Part shown: positions 8,414 to 15,341 of the stretch, one piece after another | Layout of the letters: every line of letters begins with the position of its first letter | How positions within the stretch are numbered: the stretch's first letter is position 1 | Source: Bacillota bacterium | GTDB lineage: Bacteria > Bacillota > Clostridia > Christensenellales > Borkfalkiaceae | Assembly (NCBI GenBank): GCA_023403375.1 | Contig: JAEYEN010000119.1 | Location: 1-29,591 of the forward strand | Length of the DNA stretch: 29,591 nt | Direction of reading: 5' to 3' | The notes under the pieces: model-generated | What the model was told of the DNA's origin: nothing | The model's database searches: none | What the model saw: only the letters and a program-made list of their open reading frames with translations | Translations under genes and position numbers: made by a program

Positions 8414-8432
8414 GGATATTTCTAAAAAAGAA

Positions 8433-9119
8433 ATGGAAAACAAAACGCTTTATAACAATTTACAGAATATTCTGTGCGAAATAAAAAACGGTAATAACCG
8501 CGGCGAGAAAATCACTCTTTGCGGCGCCATTAAAACCGTGGATTATCAAACCGTTAACCTTGCGGCGGAATACGGACTTAAAGTGGTTGCGGAAAACAAG
8601 GTTCAGGAATTCAGAGAAAAATCTCCCCTGCTCATTGGTGCGGAACAACAATTTATAGGGCACTTGCAGACAAACAAAGTCAAATATCTGATAGGCAAGG
8701 TTTCGCTTATTCAGTCGGTGGACAGTATTCGTCTGGCGGAAGAAATTGACCGCGAAAGCCTGAAAAAAGGCGTTATAACAAACATTCTCGCCGAAATAAA
8801 CATAGGCGGCGAACTTTCTAAAAGCGGGTTCGATAAATTTAACGCGGCGGAAGAGATAGCAAAACTTAAAACTCTTGAAAATATAAATCTTGTCGGACTT
8901 ATGGCGATGCTTCCTAAAAGCGACGACGAAAATTATCTTGCCGATTTGTGCGAAGAAACGCGCGCGTTGTACGACGAGTTCAATAAAAATAATTACCGTT
9001 TTACCACCCTGTCTATGGGGATGAGCGCGGATTACAAAATCGCTATCAGGCACGGCAGTAATATGATAAGACTTGGAAGCGCGATATTCGGCAAAAGAAA
9101 TTACGAGGTAGAAAAATAA
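8433..9119 (+). CDS. yggS: YggS/PLPBP family PLP homeostasis protein
   Basis: A 228-residue pyridoxal-phosphate-binding protein of the alanine racemase-like N-terminal fold. Lys34 in GAIKTV sits where the PLP lysine lies in the family. ENKVQEF (55-61), FIGHLQTNKVK (75-85) and the C-terminal MSADYKIAIRHGSNMIRLGSAIFG phosphate-binding region are also present. Members have no known enzyme activity and buffer PLP and amino-acid pools. The ATG at 8433 has no good ribosome binding site. The gene lies 36 bases after dapB, and its stop overlaps the sepF start by one base (TAATG). The yggS-sepF (ylmE-ylmF) pair is the common Gram-positive arrangement, usually near ftsZ; no ftsZ is in this window. Confidence 0.92.
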   Translation: MENKTLYNNLQNILCEIKNGNNRGEKITLCGAIKTVDYQTVNLAAEYGLKVVAENKVQEFREKSPLLIGAEQQFIGHLQTNKVKYLIGKVSLIQSVDSIRLAEEIDRESLKKGVITNILAEINIGGELSKSGFDKFNAAEEIAKLKTLENINLVGLMAMLPKSDDENYLADLCEETRALYDEFNKNNYRFTTLSMGMSADYKIAIRHGSNMIRLGSAIFGKRNYEVEK

Positions 9120-9436
9120 TGGGCGTATTCGATTTATTCGGAAAAGACAAACCTAAAAACAACCGTTTACAAGTTTACGGAGAAAGCGAAATCAAAAACT
9201 CTTTCGACGCACCCGTAAACGTCTTTCATCCGCAAAGTTTTGGCGACGTTGCGGCTATTATAGACGTGCTTAAAAAAGGTAAAAACGCGGTTGTTCATTT
9301 AGACAAAGTTAAAACCGAAACGTCCGTAAGGGTTATCGATATGTTGTCGGGCGCGGTTTACGCGTTAGGCGGCGGACTTTACGAAATGCAGGAAAACATT
9401 TATATGTTCTCCCCTTCCGGCGTGGAAATCAAGTAA
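9119..9436 (+). CDS. sepF: Cell division protein SepF
   Basis: A 105-residue SepF. The N-terminus MGVFDLFGK fits the membrane-targeting amphipathic segment. A short linker leads to the SepF domain from about residue 34 (NVFHPQSFGDVAAIIDVLKK, RVIDMLSGAVYALGGG, MFSPSGVEI). Family members are usually nearer 150 residues, and the difference lies in the linker. SepF anchors FtsZ to the membrane and organises the division septum. Its start overlaps the yggS stop by one base, so it is translationally coupled. It is the last gene of the plus-strand cluster, followed by terminators at 9509 and 9574. Confidence 0.93.
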   Translation: MGVFDLFGKDKPKNNRLQVYGESEIKNSFDAPVNVFHPQSFGDVAAIIDVLKKGKNAVVHLDKVKTETSVRVIDMLSGAVYALGGGLYEMQENIYMFSPSGVEIK

Positions 9437-9508
9437 CGGTCTTTTGATTTTTAAGCGAATAAAACACGCGGATTAAACACAAAATTATAAAAATTACAAA
9501 GCGAAAAG

Positions 9509-9531
9509 GAGCGGGAATTCGCTCTTTTTTT
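9509..9531 (+). terminator. Rho-independent terminator after sepF
   Basis: GAGCG (9509-9513), a 6-base loop and CGCTC (9520-9524) are followed by seven T (9525-9531). This fits the end of the asd/dapA-sepF transcript. The stretch 9437-9508 before it is AT-rich with weak 14-base repetition and no gene. Confidence 0.8.
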
Positions 9532-9573
9532 ATTATTAAAATATTATTATTGTAATATTATATTATTGCAAAA

Positions 9574-9601
9574 AAAGAAACGCCGAATCCGGCGTTTCTT
9601 T
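9574..9601. terminator. Bidirectional terminator between sepF and the permease
   Basis: A 12-bp stem, AAAGAAACGCCG (9574-9585) with CGGCGTTTCTTT (9590-9601), has a 4-base loop and is flanked by A on the left and T-rich sequence on the right. On the minus strand it ends in a run of T, so it fits the 3' end of the permease transcript as well as backing up the plus-strand terminator at 9509. Confidence 0.85.
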
Positions 9602-9626
9602 CACTTTTTCCTAAGATAAAATTACT

Positions 9627-9742
9627 ATCTTATCCCATATACGAATAAATTTACCATTTTATTCTATTTACAAATAGATTGTCAATCTTATTCTGTGTAC
9701 AAATAAATCTACAATCTTATTTTATTTACAAATATATTTACA
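9627..9742. repeat. Four 29-bp degenerate tandem repeats ending at the permease stop
   Basis: Four head-to-tail units of exactly 29 bases start at 9627, 9656, 9685 and 9714. Each begins ATCTTATT or similar, has ACAAATA in the middle and ends near TCTACA or TTTACA. The third and fourth are closest. The last unit includes the stop codon of the minus-strand permease (9738-9740). There are no spacers, so it is not CRISPR. It fills most of the gap between the terminator at 9574 and the permease. Confidence 0.9.
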
Positions 9743-11024
9743 TTCCCCAAACGAGCCAGACAAAAAGATAAGCCGAAACAACCGCAACAAGCGTAAACGG
9801 AATGCCTATCTTAAAGAAGTCTTTATTCTTTACGTTAAGTCCTTCCTTTTTAAGAATACCTATTCCCACAACGTTTGCGGAAGCGCCGACGGGCGTTAAG
9901 TTTCCGCCAAGGGTTGCGCCGCATAAAAGTCCGAAATAGAACAGGTACGGAGATACGCCCGTAAGCCCCGCGGTTAAACCTTTTATTACGGGCAGCATTG
10001 TCGCCACGTAAGGAATGTTATCTATAAACGCAGAGAAAATAACCGAGCCAAAAACGATGACCGTATACAAAAGGAATACGTTTTTGCCGCCTATATCTAT
10101 AAAGAAATTGCTTATATCGTCTATTATTCCCACGCTTTCTACCGTACAGATTAAAATGAACAGGAAGAACAAAAACAAAACGGTTTCGTAATCCAGAGAT
10201 TTTTTAACCGTTTTTACGGGGTTGGTTCTGAATTTTATGCAGTTATAAACTATTCCTATAATTGCAAGTCCCACGCAAATAAGTCCGTTTGTCAGAAAGA
10301 ATTTATCGGGCAAGAATGAACTTCCTATCAGCAGCGCAATTGTTAAAAGCAAAAGCACTGTGGGCATAATCGTGGTAACCTTAATATCTTCGCCTTCCAG
10401 CGAAAGCGTTTTTTTATCCTTTCTGAAAATAAGCAAAACAACAGGAATGGTTAAAAGCGCGCCTAATTCCACCGCCCAGAATATAGATGGTTTACCGTCT
10501 AAAAAAAAGAAATCGAAAAAAGACATATCGGCAAAACTTCCAAGCATTATAGAAGTGGTATCGCCGACAAGCGTCGCCGCGCCTTGAAGGTTACTTGATA
10601 CCGCTATCGCAATGATGACGGGTATGGGCGAGACGTCGGTTTTCCTTGCCACGGCAAGCCCTATCGGCGCAAGCATAAGCACGGTGGCAACGTTATCTAT
10701 AAACGCCGAAACAAAGCCGCTGAGTACCACCAGAACGGTTATAGCGACAAGCGAATTCGGAATTCTGCATATCAGTTTATCGGCAAGTTTGTTCGGCATA
10801 TTCGATTCCGAGAAAAGTCCCACGGTTATCATTATGCCGACAAGCATAAGCAAAACGTTATAGTCTACCGACGTGAACAGTTCCGCAAAAGTAACGTAGC
10901 CGAATATCAGACAAAACGTTGCCGAAATAACGCAGGCGGCGCCCGTTATTATAACTTTGAATTTGGGCAATGCGATTATAAGCGCATACACCGCCAGAAA
11001 TAGAACTATTACAAAAATTTTCAT
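9738..11024 (-). CDS. Ion permease of the ArsB/NhaD/CitM superfamily, candidate Mn2+ exporter
   Basis: A 428-residue protein with about 11 membrane segments and the inverted-repeat plan of the ion transporter (IT) superfamily. The two halves carry matching hairpin motifs, SAFIDNVAT (106-114) and SAFIDNIPY (331-339). GDTTSIML (154-161) and GGNLTPVGASAN (373-384) follow at equivalent positions. Family members move arsenite, Na+/H+, citrate or dicarboxylates. Sequence alone does not give the substrate, but the leader (11085-11285) carries a yybP-ykoY Mn2+ riboswitch with a terminator, which points to manganese export or tolerance. The start codon is ATG; the site before it (CAGGGTAA) is weak. 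The stop lies in a repeat array. Confidence 0.85.
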   Translation of the reverse strand: MKIFVIVLFLAVYALIIALPKFKVIITGAACVISATFCLIFGYVTFAELFTSVDYNVLLMLVGIMITVGLFSESNMPNKLADKLICRIPNSLVAITVLVVLSGFVSAFIDNVATVLMLAPIGLAVARKTDVSPIPVIIAIAVSSNLQGAATLVGDTTSIMLGSFADMSFFDFFFLDGKPSIFWAVELGALLTIPVVLLIFRKDKKTLSLEGEDIKVTTIMPTVLLLLTIALLIGSSFLPDKFFLTNGLICVGLAIIGIVYNCIKFRTNPVKTVKKSLDYETVLFLFFLFILICTVESVGIIDDISNFFIDIGGKNVFLLYTVIVFGSVIFSAFIDNIPYVATMLPVIKGLTAGLTGVSPYLFYFGLLCGATLGGNLTPVGASANVVGIGILKKEGLNVKNKDFFKIGIPFTLVAVVSAYLFVWLVWGM

Positions 11025-11084
11025 TTACCCTGTTACCCCGTTTTAATTCATTCAGACTGTCGGGATTGTCCTTACTCCCGCCAA

Positions 11085-11123
11085 ATAAAAAGACTTCTAC
11101 CGTTTAAACACGGTAAAAGTCTT
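11085..11123 (-). terminator. Riboswitch-controlled terminator of the permease
   Basis: On the minus strand AAGACTT-T-TACCG pairs with CGGTA-G-AAGTCTT around an 8-base loop, followed by TTTTTATTT: a classic intrinsic terminator of 12 pairs with one mismatch. Its left arm shares the CTTTTAC bases (11113-11119) with the closing stem of the riboswitch, so the two structures exclude each other. The terminator ends about 60 bases before the permease ATG. Confidence 0.88.
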
Positions 11124-11240
11124 GTCGAATTTTTAATCGTATTTTTAAATCGCCTGATTTTTTAAATCTTTGTTACCGGAGAAAAAACTCGTCTTGACGG
11201 TAACAAACACGCAAAAACTGCGCCGACTACTCCCTTTTAC
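11113..11240 (-). ncRNA. yybP-ykoY manganese riboswitch aptamer
   Basis: Read on the minus strand: P1 is GTAAAAG (11234-11240) with CTTTTAC (11113-11119). The conserved GGGAGTAG follows P1 (11227-11234). A P2 hairpin, CGCA-GTTTT-TGCG, lies at 11210-11222. P3 is an 8-10 bp stem, TTTGTTACCG with CGGTAACAAA (11169-11207), enclosing CGTCAAGACGAG and CTCCGG, the family's internal loop. A weak P4, GATTT/AAATC, follows, then the conserved ACAAGAC just before the P1 return strand. These are the hallmark elements of the yybP-ykoY family, known to sense Mn2+. The terminator layout predicts an ON switch: Mn2+ stabilises P1 and blocks the terminator. Confidence 0.9.
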
Positions 11241-11243
11241 GGA

Positions 11244-11285
11244 TTGCGTTAAGCCGCGGCAAAACCGCCGTGCGACCATACGCAA
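11244..11285 (-). ncRNA. Additional hairpin at the 5' side of the riboswitch leader
   Basis: TTGCGT and ACGCAA (11280-11285 and 11244-11249) bracket a GC-rich interior containing GCGG-loop-CCGC (11256-11268). It lies immediately upstream of P1 on the minus strand and is not part of the usual aptamer core. It could stabilise the leader or be the structured 3' end of the ldh transcript. The remaining 11286-11334 is nearly all A/T and contains no gene; a promoter may lie there but no convincing hexamer pair can be chosen. Confidence 0.5.
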
Positions 11286-11334
11286 CTTTTTCAATATATT
11301 TTAATTAAATATGTTTTAATATATTTAATTTGTA

Positions 11335-12300
11335 TTAAAGATTTCTTATGCCGAGCGCTTCGTAAGTTTTGTCTAAGGAAGCGATTTTTTCGTCAAAGAT
11401 TTTCTGTTCTTCTTCGGTTATGGGAAGTTCAACGATTTTCTTGAAACCGGAACCGTTTACCATACACGGAATTCCGAGGCACATATCTTTTGCGCCGTAC
11501 TCGCCGTTTGCGAGTGTGGAAAGCGGAAGAATGGTATCCGTATCGGACAGAATAGCCTTAACGAGTTTGAACACGGAAGCGGCAATCGCATAGAACGTTG
11601 CGCCCTTTGCTTTAATTACCTTGGAGCCGGATTTAACCATACCCGTGTAAATGCTTTCAAGTTCGTTGTCGAGTTCTTCTTCGGAAACGTTAAGGAATTT
11701 CTTGCAGTATTCTTTCATGGACATACCGGCAATCGTGCTTAAACTCCAAGGAGTCATGCAAGCGTCGCCGTGTTCGCCGAATACGTAAGAATTAACGTTG
11801 GTAATGTCAACTCCGCAATATGCGGCAACTTCCTGCGATAATCTGTTGGAATCCAAAAGCGTGCCCGTGCCGATAACCTGATTGCGGGGAAGTCCCGTAC
11901 ATTTCATCGTAACGTAAGTCAATACGTCTACGGGGTTGGAAACTATAACGTAAATTGCGTCGGGTGCGATTTTCGCAACGTCGGGCATAACGCTTTTCAA
12001 TATGCCTACGTTTACTTTTGCCAAATCGAGTCTGGTCTGGTCGGGCTTTCTTGCGATACCGAAAGTAACGATAACGATGTCCGCGCCCTTAACGTCGCTG
12101 TATTCTCCGCTCCATACTTTTACGGAAGGAACGCAAGCCGCGCATTGGGTCAAATCGAGCGCTTCGCCCTCAGCCTTTTCTTTGTTAATATCAACAAGCA
12201 CTATTTCGGAACAAATACCCGAAAGCGTAAGAGTGTACGCGATTGTCGCGCCCACGTTGCCGGTACCTAATATAGCAATTTTTCTTTTTTTCTGTACCAT
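11335..12300 (-). CDS. ldh: L-lactate dehydrogenase-like NAD-dependent dehydrogenase (lactate or malate)
   Basis: A 321-residue LDH/MDH superfamily enzyme. The NAD-binding GTGNVG is at 12-17, Asp37 in VDIN favours NAD, and Asn122, Arg153 and catalytic His177 (GEHGD) are present, as is substrate-binding Arg90. Overall features such as SNPVDVLTYV and GTGTLLDSNRL are LDH-like. The active-site loop, however, reads ARKPDQTR, placing Arg84 where lactate enzymes usually have Gln and malate enzymes have Arg. Reduction of pyruvate to lactate in fermentation is the default call; malate/oxaloacetate is a real alternative. AGGAG lies 12 bases before the ATG. A promoter is visible in the murC-ldh gap, so the gene is probably transcribed separately from murC. 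Confidence 0.85.
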   Translation of the reverse strand: MVQKKRKIAILGTGNVGATIAYTLTLSGICSEIVLVDINKEKAEGEALDLTQCAACVPSVKVWSGEYSDVKGADIVIVTFGIARKPDQTRLDLAKVNVGILKSVMPDVAKIAPDAIYVIVSNPVDVLTYVTMKCTGLPRNQVIGTGTLLDSNRLSQEVAAYCGVDITNVNSYVFGEHGDACMTPWSLSTIAGMSMKEYCKKFLNVSEEELDNELESIYTGMVKSGSKVIKAKGATFYAIAASVFKLVKAILSDTDTILPLSTLANGEYGAKDMCLGIPCMVNGSGFKKIVELPITEEEQKIFDEKIASLDKTYEALGIRNL

Positions 12301-12338
12301 TTTGCCGATTTTCTCCTATTATAAAATTTACATCTACA

Positions 12339-12367
12339 ATATTACAACAATGCGACAAATTTTGCAA
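12339..12367 (-). promoter_or_regulatory. Probable sigma-A promoter of ldh
   Basis: On the minus strand TTGCAA (12362-12367) and TAATAT (12339-12344) are separated by 17 bases. The -10 ends about 38 bases before the ATG at 12300. A TATAAT closer to the gene would leave almost no leader. Confidence 0.5.
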
Positions 12368-12389
12368 GCGTTTTTACGCCCTGTTTTTC

Positions 12390-13733
12390 TTATTTTTTTT
12401 GGGTGAGCAGTTCTTTCGCCACGTCGTAAATATCGCCCGCCCCCACGAAAATTATTTTATCGGCGGAAAACCTGTTTATCGACAGTTTAAGTTTTTTAAT
12501 AGTATCGGCGTAATATACTTCGCCGTATGTATTTTTATTCAACTCTCCGTACAGCGTCTGCGCGTCGCCCTTTTTATCGTATTCTTCTCTTGCGGGATAG
12601 GTTTTATATATTATAAGTTTTTCCACTGCGGAAAGAACGCACAAAAAATCGTCCATCAGAATTTTCGTTCTGGAATAAGTGTGCGGCTGAAAAACGACAA
12701 GCGTGTCTTTATCCACGGAAGACAACAGCGCTTTTATTTCGGACGGGTGGTGCGCGTAATCGGCAAACACCGTCGCTTTCCCTATTTTCCCGAGTTCTTC
12801 CATTCTGCGCTTGACGGATGAAAATTTAAATAACGACTTTTTAACAACCGAAAAATCGATTTTATTTTCCAGCGCCACGGTTGCCGCCGCAAGAGCGTTA
12901 TAAACGTTATATTTACCCGTAACCGAAAGTTTTATAATCCCTTTCTTTATTCCGTAAGCGTAAAGCGTGAATTGATACCGCCCGTTTTTCTCTTTTAAAT
13001 TAACCGCCCTGTACATTGCGTTTTCTTTTATCGCATAGGTTACGCTGTTTGGCAGGTTAAGGCGTTTAACGCGGTAATCGTCCGCATTTATAACCGAAAC
13101 GCCGTTTTTAGCGAACTCGGTAAAAGCGCGTTCCAGATTTTCCATTGTCTTATAACTGTCCAGATGGTCGGTGTCTATATTTGTTATAACCGCCATATCC
13201 GCCTTTATATTAAGAAAATTTTTCTTATACTCGCACGCTTCCGCAACGGCGTAATTTTTACCGCCGTATAAAAAATTAGAAAACTCTTCCGTTTCGCCGC
13301 CGATGAAAGCGGTGGGAAACTTTTTTGCGTCGTAGAAAATTTTGGTTATCATAGAAGTCGTGGTCGTCTTTCCGTGGCAACCCGAAACGGCTATCGTTTT
13401 TTTATAATTCGATAAAATAAGCCCCAGAAACTCACTTCTTTTTATTATAGGAAGCCCCAACTCGTTTGCACGTACGTATTCGGGATTATTTTCGTCGCAC
13501 GCGGAAGTAACGACGACGAAATCGCAGTCTTTAATATGCTCGGCACGGTGCCCTATGTACACGGTAACGCCTATGGTACGGAGTTTTTTTGTCATTTCCC
13601 CGTCCGTTTTGTCGCTGCCAGAAACTTTCTTTCCTATAAAATGGCAGTAACTCGCAAGCGAACTCATCGAGATACCGCCGATGCCTATAAAATAAACGCT
13701 GTCTGACTTTTTGAAAAAATCGTAACTAATCAT
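12390..13733 (-). CDS. murC: UDP-N-acetylmuramate--L-alanine ligase
   Basis: A 447-residue cytoplasmic ligase that adds L-alanine to UDP-MurNAc with ATP, the first step of the peptidoglycan stem peptide. The UDP-binding GIGGISMSSLA is at 17-27 and the ATP-binding loop SGCHGKTTTT at 117-126. ITNIDTDHLD and YAHHPSEIKALL mark the central and C-terminal domains. Length is standard. The ATG at 13733 lacks a clear ribosome binding site, and a TATAAT lies about 35 bases upstream without a good -35. The gene is divergent from spoVG. It shares the cell-wall theme with the asd-dapA-dapB cluster. Confidence 0.97.
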   Translation of the reverse strand: MISYDFFKKSDSVYFIGIGGISMSSLASYCHFIGKKVSGSDKTDGEMTKKLRTIGVTVYIGHRAEHIKDCDFVVVTSACDENNPEYVRANELGLPIIKRSEFLGLILSNYKKTIAVSGCHGKTTTTSMITKIFYDAKKFPTAFIGGETEEFSNFLYGGKNYAVAEACEYKKNFLNIKADMAVITNIDTDHLDSYKTMENLERAFTEFAKNGVSVINADDYRVKRLNLPNSVTYAIKENAMYRAVNLKEKNGRYQFTLYAYGIKKGIIKLSVTGKYNVYNALAAATVALENKIDFSVVKKSLFKFSSVKRRMEELGKIGKATVFADYAHHPSEIKALLSSVDKDTLVVFQPHTYSRTKILMDDFLCVLSAVEKLIIYKTYPAREEYDKKGDAQTLYGELNKNTYGEVYYADTIKKLKLSINRFSADKIIFVGAGDIYDVAKELLTQKK

Positions 13734-13805
13734 AAAATATTATATGAAATTTGAAAAATTATAGTTCAAAATACCAAAAATCGGCTAAAAATTTTAAAAA
13801 ACCTA

Positions 13806-13834
13806 TTGAAAAGCGATATTTATTATGTTAAAAT
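13806..13834 (+). promoter_or_regulatory. Strong sigma-A promoter of spoVG
   Basis: TTGAAA (13806-13811) and TAAAAT (13829-13834) with a 17-base spacer; TG stands two bases before the -10, an extended -10 element. The predicted start of transcription near 13841 leaves about 26 bases of leader before the SpoVG ATG. It also rules out the upstream ATG at 13846 as the normal start. Confidence 0.75.
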
Positions 13835-13866
13835 ATTTGTAATCTATGATTAGGAAGGTAACGAAA

Positions 13867-14139
13867 ATGAAAATTTCAGACGTGAGAGTGCGTATCGTAA
13901 AAAAGGACGACAGTAAACTTAAAGCAGTTGCGTCCGTTACCTTTGATGACTGCTTCGTCGTACACGACATAAAGGTTATTGAAGGAAACGAAGGATACTT
14001 TATCGCAATGCCCAGCCGCAAGACTAACGACGGCGAGTATAAAGATATCGCTCATCCCATCAAAACGGAAACCAGAGAAGAACTTATCAAAGTTATTTTA
14101 CAGGCTTTTGAAGAAGAAAAAGCAAAACCGCAAGAGTAA
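13867..14139 (+). CDS. spoVG: SpoVG, RNA-binding global regulator
   Basis: A 90-residue SpoVG beginning MKISDVRVRIVKKDDSKLKA and carrying the family core SVTFDDCFVVHDIKVIEG, FIAMPSRK and KDIAHPI. Length is typical. The ATG at 13867 is chosen over an in-frame ATG at 13846 because AAGG lies 8 bases before it and the family starts with MKI(T/S)DVR. SpoVG binds RNA and affects septation, sporulation timing, capsule and virulence genes in different Bacillota; its target here is unknown. It stands alone between its own promoter and downstream hairpins. Confidence 0.96.
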   Translation: MKISDVRVRIVKKDDSKLKAVASVTFDDCFVVHDIKVIEGNEGYFIAMPSRKTNDGEYKDIAHPIKTETREELIKVILQAFEEEKAKPQE

Positions 14140-14147
14140 AAACGAGG

Positions 14148-14163
14148 GCGTTTTAATAAACGC
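14148..14163 (+). terminator. Weak hairpin after spoVG, possible terminator
   Basis: GCGTTT-TAAT-AAACGC lies 8 bases after the spoVG stop and is followed by TTAAATTCTTTT, which is not a clean T run. It may act as a weak terminator ahead of the stronger one at 14341. Confidence 0.4.
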
Positions 14164-14230
14164 TTAAATTCTTTTCGTTTAATTTCTTTGCTTAACCCTT
14201 TTGCTTAATTCTTTTATTTAAGTTTTATCC
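14162..14230. repeat. About five 13-15-bp degenerate tandem repeats after spoVG
   Basis: Units resembling GCTTAATTCTTTT start at 14162, 14177, 14190, 14203 and, more decayed, 14216. Two are exactly 13 bases and differ at two positions. The array follows the spoVG stop region. From 14231 to 14340 I see AT-rich sequence and no gene. Confidence 0.8.
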
Positions 14231-14340
14231 TTTACGTTAAGTTTACAAAACGCCGCACGCAAACCTACGGTTGATTTTTTTGTACCTTAAATCTGTGTAA
14301 TATTAAGACGTAATATTAAAAAATATTAAAACAATAATTA

Positions 14341-14371
14341 AACGCCCGCTGTTAAAAGCGGGCGTTGTTTT
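14341..14371. terminator. Strong terminator between spoVG and the isomerase-like gene
   Basis: A perfect 10-bp stem, AACGCCCGCT (14341-14350) with AGCGGGCGTT (14357-14366), has a 6-base loop and is followed by GTTTTATTT on the plus strand. Read on the minus strand it is followed by TAATTATTGTTTT, so it may serve both convergent genes, most clearly spoVG. Confidence 0.8.
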
Positions 14372-14422
14372 ATTTCGCGATGTTTATTTATCTTTCGGAA
14401 TTTTTATAGCGTAGGTAAATCA

Positions 14423-14530
14423 GTTGCTTAAAAATATTAAATTCCGTTACTTAAATATCAAGTTATGTTAATTAAACGTTAAATTATGTTACGTAAATAT
14501 TAAATTATTTTAAATATTAAATTGGGTTAC
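14423..14530. repeat. 21-bp degenerate tandem repeats running into the isomerase stop
   Basis: Units begin at 14423, 14446, 14467, 14488 and 14509 (the last truncated) and open with GTTACTTAAAT or close variants; the three central ones are exactly 21 bases. The next GTTACTTGAAT (14526-14536) is the end of the minus-strand gene itself, with the stop at 14527-14529. The array therefore looks like repeated copies of the gene's end. Confidence 0.88.
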
Positions 14531-15321
14531 TTGAATACCTTTGCGGCAACGTTTTTTATGTAATCGAGAGAATCGAAAAGTTCCGAAAAAGTCCGATAGT
14601 CGTTCTGATAGACTTCTAAAAGCAGCGCGCCGTCGAAACCGTAGTCCGAAAGCATTGAAAACATTTCGTAAAAATCGGTAATCCCGCGGCCCGGCAAAAC
14701 CATTTTGCCGTTTTCGTCCACGTCCGAAAGGTGGACGGTTACGATATCCTTACCCATTTCTTTGATAAAATCGCGGTAATCGACGTTAGAAAGTCTTGCC
14801 TGTTTTACGTCCAGCGTACCTTTAAGCCCCGTGGTTCTTTTTCTTATCTCGTTAAAAAAACCCACGTAGTTATAATAACTCCAATGCACGTTTTCATACG
14901 CAAGCGAAACGCCGTATTTTTCAGTTGCGTTTATTATCTGTTGAGTTATATTCGCCACTCTGTCGTAATCTATATTGAACGGCAGTTTTTTAAGCCTTGC
15001 CACGCCGTGAAAAGTATAATATTTTGCGCCTATTTCTTTTGCCGCCGCCATTGCGCCCGACAAAATATCGAACGAATCTTTTTTCGCCCGCTCGTTAACG
15101 CTATACAACTGCGGTTCGAACTGCGTGGTTAAAACGTGCACGGAATGAACTTCCGTGTCGCCTTTTACCTTTCTTAAAACCTTGCCGAATTTTTTATTGT
15201 ATTCGCAATAAGATTCCAGAAAGACTTCCGCAACTTCTATTTTGTTGTCGCTTAAAAATTTCAAGGCATCTTCGGTCGAAAATCTTACGAACAAAGATGC
15301 CGTTGATATGCCTGCCTTCAT
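14527..15321 (-). CDS. Sugar phosphate isomerase/epimerase-like TIM-barrel protein
   Basis: A 264-residue protein of the xylose isomerase-like / AP endonuclease 2 TIM-barrel superfamily. Candidate metal ligands and conserved strands are HSVHV near 59, TFHG near 104, Glu in AYENVHW near 143, LDVKQ near 172, VTVHLSDVDENGK near 195-207 and LLLEVYQ near 235. Members act on keto- and aldo-sugars or related polyols; the substrate cannot be inferred. AAAGG lies 11 bases before the ATG. It stands alone, separated from hpf by a hairpin, and no sugar operon surrounds it. Confidence 0.8.
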   Translation of the reverse strand: MKAGISTASLFVRFSTEDALKFLSDNKIEVAEVFLESYCEYNKKFGKVLRKVKGDTEVHSVHVLTTQFEPQLYSVNERAKKDSFDILSGAMAAAKEIGAKYYTFHGVARLKKLPFNIDYDRVANITQQIINATEKYGVSLAYENVHWSYYNYVGFFNEIRKRTTGLKGTLDVKQARLSNVDYRDFIKEMGKDIVTVHLSDVDENGKMVLPGRGITDFYEMFSMLSDYGFDGALLLEVYQNDYRTFSELFDSLDYIKNVAAKVFK

Positions 15322-15341
15322 AATAAACTATGCCTTTGTGC

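Noticed and set aside
9627..9742. CRISPR array
   Set aside because: Units are contiguous with no spacers, diverged from each other, AT-only in character, and no cas genes are near.
13846..13866. Upstream ATG as the start of spoVG
   Set aside because: It falls about 5 bases after the predicted transcription start, lacks a ribosome binding site and adds residues not seen in SpoVG.
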